The position numbers and the translations under genes were made by a program. From positions 62,001-126,000 of the forward strand of contig CAWBKK010000002.1 of assembly GCA_963789355.1 (NCBI GenBank): a stretch of 64,000 bases of DNA. Reading direction: 5' to 3'. Under the pieces are notes generated by a model. The model saw nothing but the letters and a program-made list of their open reading frames with translations, ran no database searches and was not told where the DNA came from. Within the stretch, counting starts at the first letter, position 1. Every line of letters starts with the position of its first letter. Below, piece by piece: positions 1 through 6,681 of the stretch. This DNA comes from Gaiellasilicea sp963789355 (lineage in GTDB: Bacteria > Actinomycetota > Thermoleophilia > Gaiellales > Gaiellaceae).

Positions 1-100
1 CCGGGTCCGGCTTCAGGATCGTCGGCACCGGCTGCGGAATCCGCGAGCCCGGGTAGGGACGGGCGCCCCTGATCGGCGCACGGCGGTCGATCGCGACCAC
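1..100 (-). CDS. partial 5' end of next nuo-operon gene (possibly nuoD)
   Basis: Reading leftward from a GTG at 100-98 the frame stays open to the window edge, giving about 33 codons that begin MVAIDRRAPIRG and continue with a Pro-rich stretch. The GTG directly abuts the TAA of nuoC (103-101), the spacing expected for the next gene of a complex I operon. In most bacteria nuoC is followed by nuoD, but these N-terminal residues are not diagnostic, so the identity is an inference from position only. Confidence 0.35.
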   Translation of the reverse strand, partial: MVAIDRRAPIRGARPYPGSRIPQPVPTILKPDP

Positions 101-646
101 TTACTCCGCCTCCGAGAAGCGCACCGGCTCGCCGCCGATCGGGTAGTCCTTGCGCAACGGGTGCCCCTCCCAGTCGTCCTCCATCAGGATCCGGACGAGA
201 TTCGGGTGCCCGTCGAAGGGGATCCCCATCATGTCGAAGCACTCGCGCTCGTACCAGTCGGCGGTCGGCCAGACCGGGATCACCGTCGCGACGGCCTGGC
301 CCTCGTCGAGCCAGACCACGACCCGCACGCGCGCGGTGTCGTCGGCGACGCGGATCAGGAGATACGAGAGGGAGAAGCGCTTCGGCCTCGGCTCGGGCGA
401 GCGCGAGTACCCCTGCGCGGCAGGCTCGTTCAGGTTCCGCCCACCCGCCGTGCCGTAGTAGCCGGCAACGCCGTCCTCGCCCCAGCCGAGGTAGTCGGTC
501 GCGACGATGTCGAGCAGGAGGTTGAAGCCTTCCTCGTCGCGGAGGTGCAGACACGCCTCCTCCAGGCGGGCGGGATCGACGACGAGCGTCGTCTCGCCGA
601 ACGCCTCGCCGGTCTCGACGAGCCCGGGGACGCCCTCGTAGGTCAC
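101..646 (-). CDS. nuoC: NADH-quinone oxidoreductase subunit C
   Basis: 181-residue 30 kDa subunit of the peripheral arm of respiratory complex I, which couples NADH oxidation to quinone reduction and proton pumping. The C-terminal half carries the family hallmark around WYERECFDMMGIPFDGHPNL and RILMEDDWEGHPLRKDYPIG. The start is taken as the GTG at 646-644, which overlaps the TAG of nuoB by one base (TAGTG); an open frame continues upstream but runs antiparallel-free through nuoB and has no homologous sequence. Co-transcribed with nuoA and nuoB. No FeS ligands are expected in this subunit. Confidence 0.95.
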   Translation of the reverse strand: MTYEGVPGLVETGEAFGETTLVVDPARLEEACLHLRDEEGFNLLLDIVATDYLGWGEDGVAGYYGTAGGRNLNEPAAQGYSRSPEPRPKRFSLSYLLIRVADDTARVRVVVWLDEGQAVATVIPVWPTADWYERECFDMMGIPFDGHPNLVRILMEDDWEGHPLRKDYPIGGEPVRFSEAE

Positions 647-1251
647 TAGGAGGCGACTCCGCGGATCTGGTACGCCGGCGGCACGCCAGCCATCACCTTC
701 TCGTGCAGACGCACGATCCCCTCCATCAGCGCCTCCGGGCGGGGCGGACACCCGGGAACGTGGATGTCGACCGGGACGATCTTGTCCACGCCTTGGAGGA
801 TCGTGTAGTTGTTGAACATCCCGCCGGAGCTGGCGCAGGCGCCCATCGCGATCACCCACTTCGGCTCGAGCATCTGGTCGTAAACCTGGCGCAGCGGCGC
901 CGCCATCTTGTGCGCGACGCGGCCGGAGACGATCATCAGGTCGGCCTGGCGCGGCGAGGAGGAGAACTTCTCCATCCCGAAGCGCGCGATGTCGTAGCGC
1001 GAGGAGACGATCGACATCATCTCGATCGCGCAGCAGGCGAGCCCGAACGTCGCCGGCCACATCGACTTCGTCTGCGACCAGGCGATCGCCTTCTCGAGCG
1101 TCGTCAGCCCGAGCGCGTCCTCCATCGACTCGACCTCGTCCTCGAAGACGCCCTGCTTCGTCGGCCAGAGCAGGCGCTCGGACTGCAGCCCGGCCTTCGC
1201 CAGCGGCCGCTTCGAGGCGCGCGACCGGTCGACGGACTTGTCTAGCGCCAC
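646..1251 (-). CDS. nuoB: NADH-quinone oxidoreductase subunit B
   Basis: 201-residue subunit holding the terminal [4Fe-4S] cluster N2 of complex I, the direct electron donor to quinone. Cluster ligands are visible as the paired Cys in GLACCAIEMM, the Cys in MGACASSGGMF and the Cys in VPGCPPRPEA. The chosen start is GTG at 1251, five bases after the nuoA stop and preceded by a GGAG-type ribosome binding site that lies inside the end of nuoA. A longer frame up to 1320 exists but overlaps nuoA. Gene order nuoA-nuoB-nuoC is canonical. Confidence 0.95.
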   Translation of the reverse strand: MALDKSVDRSRASKRPLAKAGLQSERLLWPTKQGVFEDEVESMEDALGLTTLEKAIAWSQTKSMWPATFGLACCAIEMMSIVSSRYDIARFGMEKFSSSPRQADLMIVSGRVAHKMAAPLRQVYDQMLEPKWVIAMGACASSGGMFNNYTILQGVDKIVPVDIHVPGCPPRPEALMEGIVRLHEKVMAGVPPAYQIRGVAS

Positions 1252-1255
1252 GCCG

Positions 1256-1618
1256 TCATCTCCACTCCAGCGCTCCCTTGCGCCAGATGTAGATGTACGC
1301 AACGGCGAGGATCGCGACAAAGACGAGGAATTCGGTCAGCCCGAACCAGCCGAGCCGCTCGAGCACGATCGCGAGCGGATAGAGAAAGACGATCTCGATG
1401 TCGAAGAGGATGAAGAGCATCGCCGTCATGTAGAAGCTGACCGTGAAGCGCTGCTGCTTCGGCGGGCCTTCGGAGACGCCCGACTCGAAGGGGAGGAAGC
1501 GGGCGTTGACGCGGCTCTTCGGGCGGGTCGCGAAGATGAACGAGAACGCGATCATCGAGGCCGGGATCGCGGCGGCGAGGAAGGCGTAGACCAGAAGCGG
1601 GAAGTAGTCGCCAAGCAT
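1256..1618 (-). CDS. nuoA: NADH-quinone oxidoreductase subunit A
   Basis: 120-residue membrane subunit of complex I with three predicted transmembrane helices: near residues 1-25, 65-85 and 95-115. Family motifs are the loop ARFLPFESGVSEG (with Cys replaced by Val as in many bacteria) and the segment FILFDIEIVFLYP. The ATG at 1618 gives the normal length; a 5' extension to 1672 would add a non-hydrophobic leader. It is the first gene of the leftward nuo operon, transcribed divergently from the Fe-S carrier gene at 1751. Confidence 0.93.
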   Translation of the reverse strand: MLGDYFPLLVYAFLAAAIPASMIAFSFIFATRPKSRVNARFLPFESGVSEGPPKQQRFTVSFYMTAMLFILFDIEIVFLYPLAIVLERLGWFGLTEFLVFVAILAVAYIYIWRKGALEWR

Positions 1619-1750
1619 CCGAGTCGGGCCTACGCTACCAAGGTTGACTCGGGCGCACGAAGAGAGGTGCAATCGTCGGAGCCAAGCGCCGCTGACGTGT
1701 CACAAAGTCACCCCCAAGTGAGGGACGACCCCCCTGCTACCATCAGGCTC

Positions 1751-2185
1751 ATGGAGATCGTCGAACGCCCTGATGTCGACCAGCCGGGCACGCTCGTCTC
1801 GCTGACGCCGACGGCGGCCGTGAAGATCCGCGAGCTGATGGCCGAGGATCCCGAGGGCGAGTCGTCGGTGCTCCGGGTCGCGATTCAGGGCGGCGGCTGC
1901 TCCGGCTTCCAGTACGGGCTCGGCTTCGACGCCGGCCCGGTCGACGACGACGAGACGATCGAGCTCCACGGCGTCACGATCGTGATCGACCCTTACAGCG
2001 CCCCGTACCTCAAGGGCGCGACGATCGACTTCCTCAACGGCCTCGAGGAATCCGGGTTCAAGATCGACAACCCGAACGCCCAGGCCAGTTGCGGCTGCGG
2101 CCACTCGTTCACGGTGGAGGAGGGTGCTGCAGAAGCCCCCGCCGCCGAGCACGGGGGCGCCTGCGGCTCCGGCTGCTCGCACTAG
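1751..2185 (+). CDS. erpA: HesB/IscA-family (A-type) iron-sulfur carrier
   Basis: 144-residue A-type carrier that accepts Fe-S clusters from the scaffold and delivers them to apo-enzymes. The three invariant Cys are present in GGGCSGFQYGL and in QASCGCGHSF, with the FKIDNPNA motif between them. The protein begins at ATG 1751 after an unrelated open stretch. After the core it carries an unusual tail of about 20 residues rich in Glu/Ala that ends in ACGSGCSH, with two further Cys and a His. Placement opposite the complex I operon, which needs many Fe-S clusters, is suggestive. Whether this is ErpA or another A-type carrier cannot be settled here. Confidence 0.85.
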   Translation: MEIVERPDVDQPGTLVSLTPTAAVKIRELMAEDPEGESSVLRVAIQGGGCSGFQYGLGFDAGPVDDDETIELHGVTIVIDPYSAPYLKGATIDFLNGLEESGFKIDNPNAQASCGCGHSFTVEEGAAEAPAAEHGGACGSGCSH

Positions 2186-2195
2186 CGTCTCGCTA

Positions 2196-2443
2196 GAGCG
2201 CCTGATCGGCGATCACGGCAGGGATTCCGCGCCTACCGTCAGCCGGCGGCTCGTCGAACGATTCGCCGCGCTGGACGGCTCGACCGAGACGCCACCGAGC
2301 TGGTCGACAGCGAGCACACGGTCAAGACGCACGTCGCGCGCGTCCTCGGCAAGCTCGACCTGCGCGACCGGATTCAGGCCGTGATCCTCGCGTACGAGTG
2401 CGGCCTCGTTCGCCCGGAGCGGGGGACGGTCCCCCCGCTCTAG
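2196..2443 (+). pseudogene. decayed LuxR/NarL-family response regulator remnant
   Basis: No intact frame exists, but two frames carry recognisable pieces. About 2214-2270 reads RDSAPTVSRRLVERFA, like the receiver-to-HTH linker of NarL-type regulators. After a frame change, 2303-2443 reads SEHTVKTHVARVLGKLDLRD and continues to an in-frame TAG; this is the recognition helix and last helix of a LuxR HTH domain. The receiver domain, the start and the first HTH helices are missing, which implies a 5' truncation, an internal deletion near 2285-2300 and a frameshift. Its stop overlaps the stop of the convergent gene at 2440. Confidence 0.7.
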
Positions 2444-3939
2444 ACGAGCTCACGGGCGCGCGCCAGCAACGCCGCCTCAGCGGAAGCCTCGCGCTCCCGT
2501 GCAGCCTCGCTCCACGACTCGTTCGCCGCCAGGGTCGCGTCGAGCCCCGCGAGCATCGCGCCCATGGCTGCCTCCGACGAGGAGCCGATCTGCACGCGGG
2601 CCGCAGCGCACGCAGCGGGATCGAGCGCGGCGCGCAGCGTCGCCTCGGCGAGCTCGACCGGCGCTCCGATCGCGGCCTCGGCAGCCGCAGACAGGCGCGC
2701 CGGCGTCAGCGCCGACGGGGGCTCTCCCGCCTCGACAAGCTCTCGGACGGCCAGTCCGACGACCTTGTGCGCGCTGCGGTAGTCGAGGCCGCCTTCCAGC
2801 GCGAGGACATCGGCAACGTCAGCCGCCGTGACGAAGCTCTCGCGTGCGACCTGCTCGAAACGCGCCGGCCGCAACTCGATCCCGTCCAGCACGGATGCCG
2901 TCAGCCGCGCGATCGCGACCGCCTCGTCGAGCGCCCGCGGGACCGTGCCGTTCAGGAGGTGGAAGTGATCCGTACGCGCCGACCCGGTGTGCAGGGTCGC
3001 GAGCGCAGCAGCCAGGTCGCCGGCCGCCTGTCCTGCCTGGGTTCGGATCGCCGCGAGGGCGTACGGGTTCTTCTTCTGCGGCATCAGCGCGCTCGCGCGG
3101 CTATGAGCATCGCCGAGCTCCAGGAGCCCGAACTCCTGGCTTGCGTAGATCTCGAAGTCCTGACCGAGCTGGCTCTGGTGCGTGGCTGCGATTGCGAGGG
3201 TCGCGAGGAGCTCGACGTAGACATCCGCCTGCCACGCCGCGTCCTTGGCATGCTCGATCATCCCGTCGCAGCCGAGCAGATCGGCGAGGCGCGTTCGGTC
3301 CAGCGCCCAGCGCGAGCCCGCACTGCCACCGGCGCCGGCGACGCTCGCCCCGAGAGCCGAGTACGACGCGCGCACCCGCTCGGCGTCCCGCAGCGCCGGA
3401 TAGGCGTACGTCAGGAGCAGGTGGCCGAGGGTGGTGGGCTGGGCGGGCTGCAGATACGTGTAGTCGGTCGCGAGCGCGTCTCGGGTCGCGCGAGCGTGCA
3501 CCGCGAGGGCGGCTGCCTGATCCGTGACCGCTTCGTGCAGCTCCCGCGCAGCAGTTCGCGCAGTCAGACGGAGCCCGACGCGAAAGGCTTCGCGGCGAGG
3601 ACGGCCGGCGCTCAGCCATCCCGCCGCGGTACTGCCCACCCGCCGCGCGAGCTCGGCCTCGCGGGCGTTGAAGGCATCGCCGAGCGCCGGGTCCCACGGG
3701 AACTCGTCGCCGGGAATCCCGTGCAGCTCGAGCAGCCCTCGCACGAGCGCCCGCGCGTCGTCGCCCGCGAGGTCGCCGCCCTCGACGAGGGCGACTGCAT
3801 GCGCAAGATCCGCGAGCGACAGGCCGCGCGCGAGCCGCGGGCCATGGGCGCTCTCGGCGGCGTAGGCGGCCGCCACGAGCTCGCCCGCAGCACCGCCCCG
3901 CAACCGCCCACCGCGGCCGAGCTCCTCCGTCTCCGTCAT
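2440..3939 (-). CDS. argininosuccinate lyase-like protein (fumarase/aspartase superfamily)
   Basis: 499 residues from ATG 3939. The superfamily signature is present as ASALMPQKKNPYAL, keeping the Ser that acts as catalytic acid/base in ArgH although the usual preceding Gly is Ala. Other ArgH-like blocks are DYTYLQPAQPTTLGHLLLTY and SQEFGLLELGD. In true ArgH the first block reads Thr-His-Leu-Gln, whereas here the catalytic-region His is Tyr. There is no argG or other arginine gene nearby. It is therefore either a divergent ArgH or a paralogue acting on another substrate that eliminates fumarate. It is separated by ten bases from the upstream lipoprotein gene and probably co-transcribed with it. 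Confidence 0.75.
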   Translation of the reverse strand: MTETEELGRGGRLRGGAAGELVAAAYAAESAHGPRLARGLSLADLAHAVALVEGGDLAGDDARALVRGLLELHGIPGDEFPWDPALGDAFNAREAELARRVGSTAAGWLSAGRPRREAFRVGLRLTARTAARELHEAVTDQAAALAVHARATRDALATDYTYLQPAQPTTLGHLLLTYAYPALRDAERVRASYSALGASVAGAGGSAGSRWALDRTRLADLLGCDGMIEHAKDAAWQADVYVELLATLAIAATHQSQLGQDFEIYASQEFGLLELGDAHSRASALMPQKKNPYALAAIRTQAGQAAGDLAAALATLHTGSARTDHFHLLNGTVPRALDEAVAIARLTASVLDGIELRPARFEQVARESFVTAADVADVLALEGGLDYRSAHKVVGLAVRELVEAGEPPSALTPARLSAAAEAAIGAPVELAEATLRAALDPAACAAARVQIGSSSEAAMGAMLAGLDATLAANESWSEAAREREASAEAALLARARELV

Positions 3940-3949
3940 GACGCGGAGA

Positions 3950-4480
3950 CTAACGGCGCAACCGCTCGACGAGGTCGCGCGCGTCGGACTCGCTCGCCGC
4001 CACGATCTCGATCCCCGGCGAGTCCGGAAGCCCGTCCGGGTAGACGTCGAAATCGATCTCCGGAAACGCGACGATCTCGTCGCCGACGACGACGGCCACG
4101 TGATGCCAGCCCTGGTCGCGGCCGCCCTGGCGGGCGATCTCACGGCTGAGGCGCCCGAACGCCTCGGTGCCGTCGGCCGTGAACGGGATCGAGACGCGCT
4201 CACCGTGCACGACGATCCCGGCCCGGTCGATCTGATCGCCGTCGAGCGCCGGTTTCGTCAGCACGAAGTAGCGAGCCTCGGATCGAGGTCGCTGGGTGAT
4301 CACGCCGGGACACTCCACACGCGGCGGCCCGCAGCGCAGCCTGCCCTCGGCGCCGGGCGGGCCGATCGCGGTTTCGAGGTGGTAGAGCTCGAAGCGCTCG
4401 CCGTCGTCCCTGCCGCCACAGGCAACGCCGGCGAGCAGCAGGAGCCCGCCGAGAACGAGCCTGCTAGCCCTTCTCTGCAC
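3950..4480 (-). CDS. lipoprotein with a stand-alone SecD P1-head-like domain
   Basis: 176 residues starting at GTG 4480, inside the end of the upstream gene (17-base overlap). The N-terminus is a lipoprotein signal: basic start, hydrophobic core and lipobox LAGVAC, so Cys21 or so is lipidated. The rest resembles the P1 head subdomain of the protein-translocation subunit SecD: VSIPFTADGTEAFGRLSREI, then a VAVVVGDEIVAFPEI strand pair, then IEIVAASESDARDLVERLR. No transmembrane translocase part is present. It may sit on the outer face of the membrane. The function is unknown; a secretion-related role is inference from the domain only. Confidence 0.65.
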   Translation of the reverse strand: MQRRASRLVLGGLLLLAGVACGGRDDGERFELYHLETAIGPPGAEGRLRCGPPRVECPGVITQRPRSEARYFVLTKPALDGDQIDRAGIVVHGERVSIPFTADGTEAFGRLSREIARQGGRDQGWHHVAVVVGDEIVAFPEIDFDVYPDGLPDSPGIEIVAASESDARDLVERLRR

Positions 4481-4955
4481 CGTCCAGCTCGTGCAGGCGG
4501 CCGAACCTGCGGTCGAGCTCGTCGTCGTCCGGCAACTCGCCGTCGGGCGTCGCCTGATCGACCACGTCGGGGAGGACCTGCGCGACCGCTTCGGCCGCCT
4601 CGTCCTCGCTGACGCCGAGCTTCTGCGCGATCCGCTTCAGCTCGTCGTCGCCGAGCGCCTCCTTGATGTCGGCCGCGCCGACCGGCTCGTTCGGCCCGCT
4701 GGAGACCCACGACTGTCCCTTCTCGCCCTTGCCGCTCTGCTGCAGCCGGCCGAGGATCTTCTGCAGGCCGCCGTTCATCAGCATCCCCGCGACCAGCGGC
4801 AGCAGCATCCGCAGCAACGGATTGCCGCCGAGGCTCCCGGCTCCGAGACTGCCGCCGCGCGCGCCGCCGCCGAGGATGCCGCCGAGCAGATCGCCGAGGC
4901 CGCCACCGCCGCTCCCACCACCGGCGCCCTTCAACAGATCACCAAGACCCCCCAT
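4464..4955 (-). CDS. YidB-like (DUF937) protein
   Basis: 163 residues. The first 45 are very Gly-rich (repeats of GGLGDLL and GGILGGG), followed by a hydrophobic segment PLLRMLLPLVAGMLMNGG. The C-terminal part matches the YidB family: WVSSGPNEPVGAADIKEALG, then KLGVSEDEAAEAVAQVLPDV and a TPDGELP motif. The biochemical role of YidB proteins is not established. The gene starts at ATG 4955, 47 bases from the divergent ferredoxin reductase gene, and the downstream lipoprotein start lies inside its 3' end, so the two are probably translated together. Confidence 0.75.
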   Translation of the reverse strand: MGGLGDLLKGAGGGSGGGGLGDLLGGILGGGARGGSLGAGSLGGNPLLRMLLPLVAGMLMNGGLQKILGRLQQSGKGEKGQSWVSSGPNEPVGAADIKEALGDDELKRIAQKLGVSEDEAAEAVAQVLPDVVDQATPDGELPDDDELDRRFGRLHELDGAEKG

Positions 4956-5002
4956 GCCGAGCTCCCTTCGTCGGATTGAGCCCTCACCCTAGACTCTCGC
5001 GC

Positions 5003-6325
5003 GTGGCTCCTCTCCGTGTCGCCGTCGTCGGCTCCGGGCCGGCCGGGTTCTACGCCGCCTCCGCGCTGCTGGCCGACGACCTCCCCATCGAGGTCGACCT
5101 GATCGAGCGCCTGCCGACGCCCTGGGGACTCGTCCGGCTCGGCGTCGCGCCCGATCACCCCAACATCAAGGCCGTCTCGCGAGCGTTCGAGAAGACGGCG
5201 GCGCAGCCGGGCTTCCGCTTCTTCGGCAACGTCGAGGTCGGCCGGGACGTCACCCACGAGGAGCTGCGCCGGCTCTACGATGCGGTCGTCTACTCGGTGG
5301 GCGCCCAGACCGACCGGCAGCTCGGGATCCCGGGCGAGGAGCTGCCCGGCTCGTGGGCCGCGACCGAGTTCGTCGCCTGGTACAACGGCCATCCCGACTT
5401 CCAGCAGCTCGAGTTCGACCTCTCACACGAGCGCGCGGTCGTGATCGGAAACGGCAACGTCGCCCTCGACGTCGCTCGGATGCTGGCGCTGACCCCAGAG
5501 GAGCTGGCGCCGACGGACACCACCGACGCCGCGATCGAGGCGATCAACGGCGCCGGCGTTCGCGAGATCCTCGTCGTCGGCCGCCGCGGCCCGGTGCAGG
5601 CGGCCTGGACGCCGGTCGAGGTCGGCGAGCTGGGCGAGCTCGCCGGAGCCGACATCGTCGTCGACCCGGCCGACCTGGAGCTGGACGAGGCGAGCGCCGC
5701 CGAGCTCGAGGCGGCACCGCCGACGGTGCGGCGAAACGTCGACCACCTCCGCGAGTACGCCGCCCGCACGCCAGCAGGGAAGCCGCGCCGGATCACGCTG
5801 CGCTTCCTCTCCTCGCCCGTGGCGATCCTCGGCGACGGGAAGGTCGAGGCGATCGAGCTCGTCCGCAACGAGCTCGTCGACGGGCGCGCGGTCGCCACCG
5901 ACGAACGCGAGACGATTCCCTGCGGGATCGTCTTCCGCAGCGTCGGCTACCGCGGCGTCGGGCTCCCTGGCGTTCCGTTCGACGAGGGCTCGGGGACGAT
6001 CCCGAACGCGGGTGGCCGCGTCGAGCCGGGCCTGTACGCGGCGGGCTGGATCAAGCGCGGCCCCAGCGGCGTGATCGGGACGAACAAGAAGGACGCGACG
6101 GAGACGATCGCGCTGCTGCTCGAGGACGCCCGCGCCGGCAAGCTGCCGCCGCGCGACGGCAGCGTGCTCGAGGAGCTGCTCGAAGAGCGCGGCGCCGAGG
6201 CGGTCCTGTACGCCGGCTGGCAGGCGATCGACCAGGCGGAGCGGGGCGCGGGCGAGCCGCACGGCCGGCCGCGGATCAAGCTCTCGAGCTGGGAGACGCT
6301 CCTCGACGCCGCCCGCGCCAAGTAA
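5003..6325 (+). CDS. fprA: ferredoxin/adrenodoxin-type NADP+ reductase (FprA-like)
   Basis: 440-residue flavoprotein that moves electrons between NADPH and ferredoxin. It has the FAD-binding motif VVGSGPAGFYAAS at the N-terminus, the family signature TPWGLVRLGVAPDHP, the NADP-binding motif GNGNVALDVARML near residue 150, and the C-terminal FAD contact block GWIKRGPSGVIGTNKKDA. Length is close to that of mycobacterial FprA. The start is GTG 5003, immediately before the first beta strand. The stop codon TAA (6323-6325) is contributed by a copy of the dispersed palindrome described at 6315-6343. Confidence 0.9.
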   Translation: MAPLRVAVVGSGPAGFYAASALLADDLPIEVDLIERLPTPWGLVRLGVAPDHPNIKAVSRAFEKTAAQPGFRFFGNVEVGRDVTHEELRRLYDAVVYSVGAQTDRQLGIPGEELPGSWAATEFVAWYNGHPDFQQLEFDLSHERAVVIGNGNVALDVARMLALTPEELAPTDTTDAAIEAINGAGVREILVVGRRGPVQAAWTPVEVGELGELAGADIVVDPADLELDEASAAELEAAPPTVRRNVDHLREYAARTPAGKPRRITLRFLSSPVAILGDGKVEAIELVRNELVDGRAVATDERETIPCGIVFRSVGYRGVGLPGVPFDEGSGTIPNAGGRVEPGLYAAGWIKRGPSGVIGTNKKDATETIALLLEDARAGKLPPRDGSVLEELLEERGAEAVLYAGWQAIDQAERGAGEPHGRPRIKLSSWETLLDAARAK

Positions 6326-6343
6326 CAGTCTGTTACTTGGCGT
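6315..6343. repeat. dispersed palindrome, copy 1
   Basis: Near-perfect inverted repeat: left arm CGCCAAGTAACAG (6316-6328), centre T, right arm CTGTTACTTGGCG (6330-6342). It covers the last codons and TAA stop of fprA. The same 29-bp unit recurs at 40832-40860, 62612-62640 and 62962-62990, and in a shortened form at 40558-40578. RNA from either strand could fold a stem of about 12 bp with a 3-base loop, but no T-run follows, so it is not a standard terminator. Confidence 0.85.
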
Positions 6344-6360
6344 CCCTCGTGCGAGGGACG
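6341..6360. repeat. short inverted repeat (possible second hairpin after fprA)
   Basis: CGTCCCTCG / TG / CGAGGGACG is a perfect 9-bp stem with a 2-base centre that directly abuts the dispersed palindrome. The two stems in tandem after fprA may slow or stop transcription or protect the 3' end of the mRNA; there is no T-run. Confidence 0.6.
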
Positions 6361-6393
6361 CGGACGCCCGCTGCCCGCGCCGACAACAGAGAG

Positions 6394-6594
6394 GTGGAGT
6401 CGAGCACTGTCGAGTGCCTCCGCTGCGGCCATGCACGAGCGTTCATGCCCGGCCCGCGGCGACGGGAGGAATCAGGTAGCTGCCCGCGCTGCCAGTACGT
6501 CGGCTGGGCGTACTCGAGCGAGCTGAACGAGAAGACACGGAAGCTCGTCCGCGAGCTCCCGCTCGAGCGGCGCCTCCGCTTCCGGCCCGTCTAG
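6394..6594 (+). CDS. small zinc-ribbon protein
   Basis: 66 residues from GTG 6394. Two CxxC knuckles are visible, ECLRCG at residues 7-12 and SCPRCQ near residue 29, the spacing of a zinc ribbon, followed by a basic helical tail (LNEKTRKLVRELPLERRLRF). The frame is open further upstream but that part reads through the palindromic elements and is not protein-like. The start codon has only a poor ribosome binding site, so the start is uncertain. Function unknown; nucleic-acid or protein binding is plausible. Confidence 0.6.
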   Translation: MESSTVECLRCGHARAFMPGPRRREESGSCPRCQYVGWAYSSELNEKTRKLVRELPLERRLRFRPV

Positions 6595-6681
6595 TTTTCG
6601 TCCAGCACCCGCGGCGCATCCGTCCGCCGGATCGCTCAGAGTCCCCTGCGCAGGGTCAAACGCGAGGGCAAGGAGACGGTC

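Noticed and set aside
1238..1750. An upstream extension of the Fe-S carrier frame
   Set aside because: The added 171 residues are antisense to nuoA and compositionally biased; the family N-terminus matches ATG 1751.
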